From NCBI GenBank assembly GCA_035462375.1, contig DATHUJ010000105.1, positions 1 through 27,917 of the forward strand: a DNA stretch of 27,917 bases, in the 5' to 3' direction. Both the position numbers and the translations under genes were made by a program. The stretch comes from DASTQL01 sp035462375 (GTDB taxonomy: Bacteria; Actinomycetota; Actinomycetes; Jiangellales; Jiangellaceae). Under the pieces are notes generated by a model. That model worked only from the letters and a program-made list of their open reading frames with translations, did no database searches and was not told where the DNA came from. Within the stretch, counting starts at the first letter, position 1. Every line of letters starts with the position of its first letter. Of the stretch, positions 7,251 through 16,031 are shown piece by piece.

Positions 7251-8219
7251 TCAGGCCATGGCGCGAGGGTGAGATGCCGCATAGACCTCGCGTAGCCGGT
7301 CCACCGTGACGAGCGTGTAGACCTGCGTGGTGGTCACCGAGGCGTGGCCGAGCAGCTCCTGCACGACGCGCACGTCGGCCCCGCCCTCGATGAGGTGGGT
7401 GGCGAAGGAGTGCCGGAGGGTGTGCGGTGAGACCGTCCCCCGCACGCCGGCCCGGCCCGCAGCCGTGCGTAGGACCGTCCAGGCGCTCTGCCGGGACAGT
7501 CGACCGCCGCGCGAGTTGAGCAGCAGCGCGGGTGTCCCACGGCCGGCCGCGGCCAGCACGGGCCGGGCCCGTACCAGGTAGGCCTCGACCGCCTGCAGGG
7601 CGTAGGTGCCGACCGGCACGACCCGCTCCTTGCCGCCCTTGCCGCGCAACCGTACGGCGCCCGACGAGATGTCGAGGTCGTCGCGGTCGAGACCGACGGC
7701 CTCGGAGATGCGTGCGCCCGTCCCGTACAGCACCTCGAGCAAGGCACGGTCCCGCACGGGCAGCGGCCCCTCCCCCGCTGCCGCCGCGTCCAGCAGCCGT
7801 TCGACCGTGTCGACCGAGAGCGCCTTGGGCAACCGCCGCGGCGGGGCCGGCGGCCGTACGTCGCGGGCCGGGTCCCGGTCGCCGGCGCCTTCGCGCACGA
7901 GGAAGCGGTGCAGGCCCCGCACCGCCACGACGGTGCGGGCCGCGGAGCTGGCTCCGAGCGGGACGTGGTCGGGTCCGCCCTCCCGGAGGGACCGGAGGAA
8001 CGCGGTGACGTCGGCCTCCGTGGCGGCCGTGACGTCCTCGACCCCACGCCCGGCGAGAAAGGCGGCGTAACGCCGCAGGTCGCGGCGGTAGGACGTCAGC
8101 GTGTTGGCCGCCAGACCCCGCTCGACCGTCAGGTGGTCGAGGTAGTCCTCCACCGGGCGCGGCAGACCGCCGCCGGCCGCCGCTGTCGTCAGCGCAGCAC
8201 CTCGGCGAGGTCGCGGCAC
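7251..8219 (-). CDS. xerD: Site-specific tyrosine recombinase XerD
   Basis: XerD with XerC resolves chromosome dimers at dif. The 322-residue product has the N-terminal core-binding domain (VEDYLDHLTVERGLAANTLTS) and the catalytic domain. The full catalytic set can be read: Arg170 (YGTGAR), Lys194 (LRGKGGKER), His266 and Arg269 (SPHTLRH), His292 (LLGHAS) and nucleophile Tyr301 (TTTQVYT). The GTG at 8219 gives a slightly long N-terminus and overlaps the end of ald by 31 bp. A GTG at 8153 (VEDYLDHL) would start right at the conserved domain and avoid the overlap, but leaves almost nothing before the first helix. Position between ald/Nudix and the ParA gene matches the conserved actinobacterial order. 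Confidence 0.95.
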   Translation of the reverse strand: MPRPRRGAALTTAAAGGGLPRPVEDYLDHLTVERGLAANTLTSYRRDLRRYAAFLAGRGVEDVTAATEADVTAFLRSLREGGPDHVPLGASSAARTVVAVRGLHRFLVREGAGDRDPARDVRPPAPPRRLPKALSVDTVERLLDAAAAGEGPLPVRDRALLEVLYGTGARISEAVGLDRDDLDISSGAVRLRGKGGKERVVPVGTYALQAVEAYLVRARPVLAAAGRGTPALLLNSRGGRLSRQSAWTVLRTAAGRAGVRGTVSPHTLRHSFATHLIEGGADVRVVQELLGHASVTTTQVYTLVTVDRLREVYAASHPRAMA

Positions 8220-9304
8220 ACCAGCCCGTGCGCCTCCCCGACCGGCCCGTACGTCAGCTCGCCGTCATGGGTGTTCAGGCCCATGGCGAGCGCGGCGTCG
8301 GCCGCGAGCGCCTCACGCCATCCCCTGTTGGCCAGCTCGACGGCGTACGGGAGCGTGACGTTGGTCAGTGCGTACGTGGAGGTGAAGGGCACCGCCCCGG
8401 GCATGTTGGCGACGCAGTAGAAGACCGAGTCGTGGACCTTGTACGTGGGGTTGTCGTGCGTCGTCGGACGACTGTCCTCGAAGCACCCGCCCTGGTCGAT
8501 CGCGATGTCGACCAGCACGCTGCCCGGTCGCATCCGGGACACCAGCTCGTTGGACACCAGCGTCGGCGCCTTGGCGCCGGGGACGAGCACCGCGCCGATG
8601 ACCAGGTCGGCGTCCAGGACCGCCCGCTCCACCTCGTACAGGTTGGAGGCGATGGTCTGCGCGTGCCCTTGGTAAATCCGGTCGACCTCGCGCAGCTTCG
8701 CGATGTTCTTGTCCAGGATCCACACGTCCGCCTGCATGCCCAGGGCGATGACTGCGGAGTTCATGCCCGAGACGCCCGCGCCCAGCACCACGACCTTGGC
8801 GGCCTTGACGCCCGAGACACCGCCCATCAGCACGCCGCGACCACCCTGGGCGCGCTCCAGGACGTGGGCTCCGACCTGGGTGGCCATCCGCCCCGCCACC
8901 TCGCTCATCGGGGCCAGCAGGGGCAGGGACAGGTCGGGGAGCTGCACGGTCTCGTAGGCGATCCCGGTGATCCCCGCGTCGAGCATGGCCTGGGTGCAGT
9001 CGCGCGACGCCGCCAGGTGCAGGTAGGTGAAGAGCACCTGGTCCCGGCGCATGCGGTGGTACTCCTCGGGGACGGGCTCCTTGACCTTGAGGACGAGGTC
9101 CGCCTCGCCCCAGACGTCGTCGGCGGTGCCCACGATCCGCCCACCAGCGGCCACGAACTCCTCGTCGGCGATCAAGGACCCGTCGCCGGCGCCCTTCTCC
9201 ACGAGGACATCGTGCCCGTTGCGGCTGAGCTCGTTGACGCCAGCCGGTGTGATGGCCACGCGGTACTCGTGGTTCTTGACCTCGCTGGGGATGCCGACCT
9301 TCAC
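8189..9304 (-). CDS. ald: Alanine dehydrogenase
   Basis: Ald interconverts L-alanine and pyruvate plus ammonia with NAD(H). From the GTG at 9304 the product is 371 residues, the same length as the M. tuberculosis enzyme. The known substrate and catalytic residues fall at identical numbers: Arg15 (YRVAITPAG), Lys75 (LKVKEP), His96 (TYLHLAA) and Asp270 (IAIDQGG). The NAD-binding loop VVVLGAGVSGMNSA lies at about 171-184. The frame is open upstream to 9919 but lies opposite the plus-strand membrane-protein gene and shows no conserved sequence there. The 3' end overlaps the favoured xerD start by 31 bp. The gene diverges from that plus-strand gene across a 117-bp gap. Confidence 0.97.
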   Translation of the reverse strand: MKVGIPSEVKNHEYRVAITPAGVNELSRNGHDVLVEKGAGDGSLIADEEFVAAGGRIVGTADDVWGEADLVLKVKEPVPEEYHRMRRDQVLFTYLHLAASRDCTQAMLDAGITGIAYETVQLPDLSLPLLAPMSEVAGRMATQVGAHVLERAQGGRGVLMGGVSGVKAAKVVVLGAGVSGMNSAVIALGMQADVWILDKNIAKLREVDRIYQGHAQTIASNLYEVERAVLDADLVIGAVLVPGAKAPTLVSNELVSRMRPGSVLVDIAIDQGGCFEDSRPTTHDNPTYKVHDSVFYCVANMPGAVPFTSTYALTNVTLPYAVELANRGWREALAADAALAMGLNTHDGELTYGPVGEAHGLVCRDLAEVLR

Positions 9305-9374
9305 GGGTATCGCGACCCTTCGCAGTCCCGCCGGCGCCGTTGCCGGGCGACCACCCGCTCGGGCGGTGGTGCCG

Positions 9375-9384
9375 AGTCTAGTGT
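9375..9384. promoter_or_regulatory. Overlapping divergent -10-like elements between ald and the plus-strand gene
   Basis: In the 117-bp gap between two divergent genes, AGTCTAGTGT contains TAGTGT on the plus strand (9379-9384) and TAGACT on the minus strand (plus 9375-9380). Both fit the TAnnnT pattern of actinobacterial -10 boxes and share the central CTAG. Neither has a convincing -35 box at 17-18 nt. If both are real, polymerase could occupy only one at a time. Confidence 0.25.
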
Positions 9385-9421
9385 CGGCGCGGTCCGGCCG
9401 TGCCAGTGGTATGACCTCACG

Positions 9422-10036
9422 GTGCTCCTCTACGCAGACCTCCCCGCCCGCCGCCTGCGACAGGTCCTCGCCGACGTGTGCGGTCTCGCCTGGTGCGTCC
9501 TCGCCGTGCTCGTCGCGCAGGCTGTGCACGCCGCGATCTCGTCCCTGGCCGGACCGGGTCGCCAGCTGGAGCGGTCCGGACAGGGGTTGGCAGACGGCCT
9601 GACCAGCGCCGCGGAACGGATGTCCGGCGTGCCCCTCGTGGGCGACGACACGTCCGCCCCGGTGCGGCGGGCGGCCGACGCCGCCCAGGGGGTCGCCGAC
9701 GCCGGCCGGGCCACGCAGGACGTCGTCGCCCAGGTGGCCACCGCGACGGCCGTGGTCCTGGTCCTGGGCGCTGTCCTCGTGGCCGCTCTCGTCTGGCTGC
9801 TGCCGCGGGCGGTCTGGGTGCGCCGCGCCGCCCAGACCCGCGCGGTCGCCGGTCGGCCCGACGGCGTCGACCTGCTGGCTCTCCAGGCCCTCGCCTCCGG
9901 GCCGATCGGACGTGTGCACACCCTGGGTGACGGCGTCGTGGACGGGTGGCGGCGGGGCGACCCCGCCACGGTCGAGCGGCTCGCCGCCGTCCAGCTGGCG
10001 CGCCTCGGTCTCGGCCCCGCGACGCTCCGCCGGTGA
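9422..10036 (+). CDS. Two-TM membrane protein of unknown function
   Basis: I do not recognise this family. From the GTG at 9422 the product has 204 residues. A short basic N-terminus precedes a first hydrophobic segment (about residues 20-42). An outer loop of ~60 residues (43-103), rich in Ala, Gly and Asp with no obvious enzyme motif, leads to a second hydrophobic segment (about 104-127). A cytoplasmic-looking tail of ~75 residues follows, with positive residues just after TM2 (PRAVWVRRAAQTR). No other start codon occurs in frame for about 50 nt upstream, and no clear Shine-Dalgarno is seen. It is one of only two plus-strand genes here, inserted between the normally adjacent Nudix and ald/xerD genes, and converges on the Nudix gene with 9 bp between stops. 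Confidence 0.75.
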   Translation: MLLYADLPARRLRQVLADVCGLAWCVLAVLVAQAVHAAISSLAGPGRQLERSGQGLADGLTSAAERMSGVPLVGDDTSAPVRRAADAAQGVADAGRATQDVVAQVATATAVVLVLGAVLVAALVWLLPRAVWVRRAAQTRAVAGRPDGVDLLALQALASGPIGRVHTLGDGVVDGWRRGDPATVERLAAVQLARLGLGPATLRR

Positions 10037-10052
10037 CTGCCGGCGTCACCGG
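10030..10052. terminator. Bidirectional hairpin spanning two convergent stop codons
   Basis: CCGGTGAC (10030-10037) and GTCACCGG (10045-10052) form a perfect 8-bp stem with a 7-nt loop. The left arm contains the TGA of the plus-strand membrane-protein gene and the right arm the TGA (minus strand) of the Nudix gene. There is no T-tract on either side, so this would be an actinobacterial-type hairpin terminator. Confidence 0.5.
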
Positions 10053-10692
10053 TACGGCAGGGCCTCCCGGGCGTCCCACGCCGACCCCGGGTCGCGCAAC
10101 GCGTCGTAGCCGCGGTCCGCGCGCGCGGACCAGGCGGCGAGCACGCCGACGCACAGGGTCGGGTTGTGCAGCCTGCCGGCCAGCACCGCCGCCACCAGGT
10201 CGGCGAGCGGCACCCGGACCACGGGCATGTCGGCCTCCTCGTGCTCGCCGACGTGCCGCTCTCCGTGCGGGACGTCGGACAGCCCGCGGGCAAGGTAGAC
10301 GCGCAGGGACTCGGTCGTCATCCCGGGCGACGTGAAGTAGTCCACGAGCACCCGCCAGTCCGCGGCGCGCACGTGCGCCTCCTCGTACAGCTCACGACGG
10401 GCGGCGGCGAGATAGTCCTCCCCCGCCACGTCGAGGAGTCCGGCGGGCACCTCGAGCAGCCGCTGCCCCACCGGGTGGCGGTACTGCTGCACGAGGAGCA
10501 CCCGCTCGTCCTCGTCCAGCGCCACCACCCCCACGGCGCCCGGGTGGACGACCACGTCACGGGTGAAGAGCACCCCGTCCACCGGGGAGCGCACCACGTC
10601 CTGGCGGACGGAGACGACCCGCCCGGTTTCGAGCACCACCTGCGACGAGTCGACCGGCCAGCGCTCCGGCTGGTCGGCAGGCCCGTCCTGGG

Positions 10693-10696
<4 letters not shown>
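10046..10696 (-). CDS. Nudix hydrolase, ADP-ribose pyrophosphatase type
   Basis: The 216-residue product resembles Nudix ADP-ribose pyrophosphatases, which split ADP-ribose into AMP and ribose 5-phosphate. It has the substrate-site stretch VLLVQQYRHPVGQRLLEVPAGLLD (about residues 66-89) followed by the Nudix box with AARRELYEEA (about 98-107). The box differs from consensus: one extra residue lies between the first Gly and Glu, which is usual in this subgroup, and the Gly expected after EEA is His. The three metal-binding Glu positions appear intact. The ATG at 10696 overlaps the pyrG stop by 4 bp. The pyrG-Nudix pair is conserved (Rv1699-Rv1700). The C-terminus ends inside the convergent hairpin. 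Confidence 0.92.
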
Positions 10697-12405
<1,709 letters not shown>

Positions 12406-12435
12406 TCGGTCTCCCCGTGGTCTCGACGAGGGCGG

Positions 12436-12461
12436 CCCGGCTGTCCGGGACCGCCGGGTCC
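12436..12461 (-). promoter_or_regulatory. Two mutually exclusive small hairpins in the pyrG leader
   Basis: Within the presumed pyrG leader, GGACC/GGTCC (12448-12452 with 12457-12461, loop 4) and CCCGG/CCGGG (12436-12440 with 12445-12449, loop 4) each make a 5-bp stem. They share bases 12448-12449, so only one can form fully. Chance is plausible in DNA this rich in G and C. Confidence 0.2.
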
Positions 12462-12471
12462 ACGGGACTCC

Positions 12472-12480
12472 AGCCTAACA
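12472..12480 (-). promoter_or_regulatory. Candidate extended -10 promoter for pyrG
   Basis: The minus strand reads TGTTAGGCT at plus 12472-12480, an extended -10 element (TGn followed by TAnnnT), immediately after the stop of the glycosyltransferase gene. No good -35 is seen, which extended -10 promoters can tolerate. It would give a pyrG leader of about 60 nt. Confidence 0.35.
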
Positions 12481-12481
12481 G

Positions 12482-13573
12482 TCATCGGTCCGTCAGCCGG
12501 TCGTAGGCGGCGGCGACCTGCCGGGCCGTGTCGTCCTCGTCCGGCCACTCAGCAGCCCGGGCCGTGGCGTCCCGGACGAGGCGCGCGGCGAGGTCCGGGG
12601 CGGCGACGACCCGTTCCACTGCGGCGGCGACCGCCCGGGCGTCCCCGGGGCGCACCAGCAGCGCGGCGTCTCCGGTCAGCTCGGGCACGCCCCCCACCGC
12701 GGTGGCCACGACCGGGACACCGGCCCGTACCGCCTCCTGGAGCACCAGCGCTCGCGCCTCCCAGTGGCTGGTGAGGACGTAGACGTCCGCGGCGCAGAGC
12801 AGGTCGGCCACGTCGTCGCGTCGGCCCAGGAGCACGACGGGCAGACGTTCGGTGGTGACCCTTCGCTGGAGGTCCCCCCGGAGGGGCCCGTCACCGGCCA
12901 CGACGACCAGGGGTGCGGGGTCGTGCCCGCGCCACACCCGCGCGGCATCGAGCAGCGTTGTGTAGTCCTTCTGGGGGGCCAGCCGTCCCACCGCGAGGAC
13001 CACGGGGCGTTCGCCGGCGCCGAGCTCGTGCCTGACCTCGGCCCGGGTGCGGGCCGGTGCGGCCAGCGGTGCCGCGGCCACCGGAAGGGGCCGGGCCTCT
13101 GGCGACCCGAGCGCGTGCGCGCGGGCCACCAGGTCGTGGCTGGCGCCGAGGGTCACGTCGGCACGGCGCGCGGCCAGGCGCTCGAGCCCCGCGAGGACCC
13201 TCCTGCGCGGGCCGGTGCCAAGGACGGCGTTGTGCCAGGTGGCGACCAGGGGGACGCGGTCCGGTCGCCGCCGCCCGAGGGCGAGGCCGGCGAAGGCGGC
13301 CGCGCGGAGGCCGTGGGCGTGCACCACGTCGGTGTCCACCAGCAGCCGGCGCAGGCGGCGGACCGCCACCGCGTCCCGGCCGGGCCGGGGCGAGGCGGCG
13401 ACATCCAGCGGCAGGAACCGCGCCCCCGCTGCCGAGAAGCCGAACATCGCGTCGGTCTCGGGTGGTCCCGCGACTGCGACGTCCCAGCCGAGGCCGGGCA
13501 ACCGCTCCACCAGGGACCGGACGTGCTGGCCGACGCCGCCCGTGCTCGTCCCGAGCACCTGGGTCACCCTCAC
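12482..13573 (-). CDS. GT4-family (GT-B fold) glycosyltransferase
   Basis: The 363-residue product looks like a family 4 retaining glycosyltransferase, transferring a sugar from a nucleotide donor. The N-terminal half has the glycine-rich acceptor-side loop GTSTGGVGQHVRSL (about residues 8-21) and HAHGLRAAAFAG (about 85-96). The C-terminal half has AVGRLAPQKDYTTLLDA (about 194-210), VVAGDGPLR, and the EX7E donor motif with Glu272 and Glu280. There is no signal peptide or TM segment, so it acts on the cytoplasmic face. The GTG start at 13573 overlaps the stop of the MurJ-like gene by 4 bp. The acceptor is unknown; its neighbours suggest a lipid-linked sugar. Sugar specificity cannot be read from the sequence. 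Confidence 0.9.
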   Translation of the reverse strand: MRVTQVLGTSTGGVGQHVRSLVERLPGLGWDVAVAGPPETDAMFGFSAAGARFLPLDVAASPRPGRDAVAVRRLRRLLVDTDVVHAHGLRAAAFAGLALGRRRPDRVPLVATWHNAVLGTGPRRRVLAGLERLAARRADVTLGASHDLVARAHALGSPEARPLPVAAAPLAAPARTRAEVRHELGAGERPVVLAVGRLAPQKDYTTLLDAARVWRGHDPAPLVVVAGDGPLRGDLQRRVTTERLPVVLLGRRDDVADLLCAADVYVLTSHWEARALVLQEAVRAGVPVVATAVGGVPELTGDAALLVRPGDARAVAAAVERVVAAPDLAARLVRDATARAAEWPDEDDTARQVAAAYDRLTDR

Positions 13574-15198
13574 GACCCCTCCTCCCCCGTGCTGGGCACC
13601 CGGCGACTCAGCCGGTCCACCAGGGCGCGCAGCGTGCGGCGGTCGACGAGTGCAGCCACCCCGGCGACGACGACCGCGGAACAGGCAGCGACCGCCACAC
13701 CGGTCGCCAGCGTGCCCGCCGCACCCGCCGACGGCAGGGCCCGGGCCAGGGCGGACCCCGCGGCGCCACCGGCGAGGGCGCCCGCGGAAGCGGCTGCCGC
13801 CGCCCTCCCCGCCCCGCTGAGCGCGGCGCGCCCCGCGGACCGCCGCAGCGCCAGCGCCAGGAGGACTCCGGCGACGGTCATCCCGAGCGAGTTCCCCAGA
13901 CCCAGCGCGGCCACCGTCCAGTCCGTCGGGACCAGCCCCGTCAGGACCAGGTCGGCCACGACCACGACGGCCCAGCCCGCCGCGGTCGCCACGGCGGCCT
14001 GACGGCCGGCGCCCCGGGCGTACAGAGCCCGCCCGAGGTGGGCGACGAGGCCGTAGCCGACCAGTCCGGGCGCGAAGGCGATCAGCGCCCGCGCCATCTC
14101 GGCGGCCGGGACGTCGCCCTGGCCGATCAGCTCGAAGAAGCGGGCGACAGGCTCGGCGGTGGCGGCCAGGACGGCGGCGCCCGCAGCGCTGACGAGCACG
14201 ACGGCCCGCGTGGTCACCGATGCGACGCGTGCGTAGTCAGCCTCGGCACCGGCCTCCGCGCGGTCGGACAGCCGGGGAAACGCGCTCGTCGCGATGGGCA
14301 CCGCGAGCACGGCGTACGGGAGCAGGTAGACCATCCAGGCGTTCTGGAACGTGACGATCGCCCCGGTGCCACCGCGATCGTTCGACAGGCGGAGCACCAC
14401 GACCATGGTCAGCTGCTGTGCTAGCAATACGGCCAGGCCGGATGCCGCCAGCCCGCGTGCCCGGCGAGCCACCCCGTCGGGGAAGCGCAGGCGGGGACGA
14501 CCGACCCACCCGCGGACGATGGCGGGGACGAGCGTTGTCGCCGCCAGGGCCAGCACACCGAGCGTGGTCCCCACCGAGAGAAGCAGCTCCTCCGGCCGGG
14601 GAAGCGCCCCCAGGTCGTCACGCGGGGTCGACGCCACCGTCCCGTACGCGAGGTAGGTGGTGGCGACGACCGCGCTGGACACGACGGGAGCCGCGGCGGC
14701 CGCGAGAAACCGGCGATGGGCTTGCAGCACGCCCGCGCTCACCACGGCCAGGCCGTACGCCGGGACCTGGGGGAGGAAGACCAGGAGCATGCGGGTGCCG
14801 AGCTCCACGGCCTCGGGCCCGGCCGTCCGGCCGAGCAGCCAGCTCATCAGCGGGCGGGCCAGGACGGCTCCGACGAGGGCCACGGGCACGAGGACGGCGA
14901 GGGACCACCCCACCAGGGCGCCGCTCGTGCGCCGGACCCGCTCCACGTCCCCGCGGACCGCCGCCCGTGACAGCAGGGGGACGACGACTCCGGCCAGCGC
15001 GCCTCCCGCGACGACCTCGAAGAGGATGTTGGGGACGTAGTTGGCGGTCGTGTAGACCTCGCCGAGCGGCGTCTGCCCGACCGTCGCCTGGAAGACCAGC
15101 TGCCGTACGAAGCCGACGACCCGGGCGACGACGGTGACGGCGGCCACCAACGCGGCGCCACCGGCGATCCCGGCCGCGACGCGCCGCGCCGGGCTCAC
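13570..15198 (-). CDS. MurJ/MviN-like polytopic lipid flippase
   Basis: A 542-residue, highly hydrophobic protein of the MurJ/MviN (MOP) family, which moves lipid-linked saccharides across the membrane. The N-terminal signature is clear: VVARVVGFVRQLVF (about residues 23-36), then NYVPNILFEVVAGGALAGVVVPLLSRA (split by the first cytoplasmic loop). About 12-14 hydrophobic segments can be counted. The usual actinobacterial MurJ lies elsewhere, near trxAB (as in Rv3910), and carries long extra domains, so this copy may be a second flippase for a different substrate. It is coupled by 4-bp overlaps both to the MraY-like gene upstream and to the GT4 gene downstream. A role as the main lipid II flippase cannot be excluded. 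Confidence 0.88.
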   Translation of the reverse strand: MSPARRVAAGIAGGAALVAAVTVVARVVGFVRQLVFQATVGQTPLGEVYTTANYVPNILFEVVAGGALAGVVVPLLSRAAVRGDVERVRRTSGALVGWSLAVLVPVALVGAVLARPLMSWLLGRTAGPEAVELGTRMLLVFLPQVPAYGLAVVSAGVLQAHRRFLAAAAAPVVSSAVVATTYLAYGTVASTPRDDLGALPRPEELLLSVGTTLGVLALAATTLVPAIVRGWVGRPRLRFPDGVARRARGLAASGLAVLLAQQLTMVVVLRLSNDRGGTGAIVTFQNAWMVYLLPYAVLAVPIATSAFPRLSDRAEAGAEADYARVASVTTRAVVLVSAAGAAVLAATAEPVARFFELIGQGDVPAAEMARALIAFAPGLVGYGLVAHLGRALYARGAGRQAAVATAAGWAVVVVADLVLTGLVPTDWTVAALGLGNSLGMTVAGVLLALALRRSAGRAALSGAGRAAAAASAGALAGGAAGSALARALPSAGAAGTLATGVAVAACSAVVVAGVAALVDRRTLRALVDRLSRRVPSTGEEGS

Positions 15199-16031
15199 CG
15201 CTCCGCCGGCAGCCGACCGAGCTCGTCGAGCCGGCGCAGCGACGGCGTGCGCTCGATCACCGCGGTGAAGCTGACCCGCTCGCTGGCGGCGGTCAGGGCC
15301 ACCAGGACGGCGAGGTGCAGGAGCCGGGCCCGCCTTCCCTCGCGGGCCACCATCGCCAGCCCGAGGAGAGCCCCGAGGGCGTTGGCCCCGGCGTCACCGA
15401 GCATCGTGCGCTCTGCCAGGTCGTCCGGCAGGGCCGCGGTCGCGGCGCCGAGCGCGGCCCCGGCCAGGGGCCCGGCCGGCTGCTGCGCGAACAGGAGCGG
15501 GAGGTGCAGCAGCCCGGCCTTGACGGCCCGCCCCGGGCGGAGGTCGAGCAGGTTGAGCAGGTTGGCGTTCCCCGCAACCACCGCCCCCCCGACGACGGCG
15601 TCGACAGGGGAGTCGCTGACGAGCGCGCTACCGGCCAGGCCGGCCAGGCCGATACCCCCGATCTTGACGACCCCGGTGGTGACCTCCCCGCGGCGCAGGG
15701 CCGAGAGGTGTCCGCGGAAGCCCTTGCTCGAGCCCGCCCCCGCCAGGTCGTCGTACGCCCCGACACCACCCGCGCCCAGGGCCACGAGGACGCCGGCCGC
15801 GCGGTGGGTGGGCCGGAGCCCGGGGCTCACGGCCACGCCCGCCGCTGCGCCGACGGCCAGCGCCGGTCCAGCCGCCAGGGTCAGCTCGGAGCCGCGGTGG
15901 TTGAGGCGGGTCCACCGGCCGGCGCCGCCGGGAGGTTGAGCGGTCAGCCTTCGCTGCACGGCTGCGGTGACGGATGCCGCCACGGCGCCCGCGACGAGCA
16001 CGCCCACGGCGCCGACACCTGCGCCGGTCAC
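15195..16031 (-). CDS. MraY/WecA-like phospho-sugar transferase homologue, divergent
   Basis: A 278-residue polytopic protein resembling the polyprenyl-phosphate N-acetylhexosamine-1-phosphate transferases (MraY, WecA). Motifs seen are the Asp pair in GAYDDLAG (Asp94, Asp95), the NxxNxxD metal motif (Asn157, Asn160, Asp163 in GNANLLNLLD), and LGDAGANALGALLG (about 211-224). N-terminal RLNHRG (about 42-47) lies where the family has its first conserved loop. It is shorter than typical MraY (about 360 residues) and lacks the C-terminal histidine cluster (HHH) of MraY/WecA; this region reads ERTPSLRRLDELGRL. It may load a sugar phosphate onto a lipid for the GT4 and MurJ-like neighbours, but activity is not certain. 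Both ends overlap neighbours by 4 bp (GTGA). Confidence 0.82.
   Translation of the reverse strand: MTGAGVGAVGVLVAGAVAASVTAAVQRRLTAQPPGGAGRWTRLNHRGSELTLAAGPALAVGAAAGVAVSPGLRPTHRAAGVLVALGAGGVGAYDDLAGAGSSKGFRGHLSALRRGEVTTGVVKIGGIGLAGLAGSALVSDSPVDAVVGGAVVAGNANLLNLLDLRPGRAVKAGLLHLPLLFAQQPAGPLAGAALGAATAALPDDLAERTMLGDAGANALGALLGLAMVAREGRRARLLHLAVLVALTAASERVSFTAVIERTPSLRRLDELGRLPAER

Noticed and set aside
8228..9421. Plus-strand open frame opposite ald, continuous with the membrane protein gene
   Set aside because: The part opposite ald has no hydrophobic pattern or motif, and ald carries all catalytic residues. Only the part from 9422 onward, beyond ald, was kept.
12764..14424. Two long plus-strand frames opposite the GT4 and MurJ-like genes
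   Set aside because: Arg/Gly/Pro/Ala-rich translations without motifs. The minus-strand genes show family signatures and 4-bp coupling.
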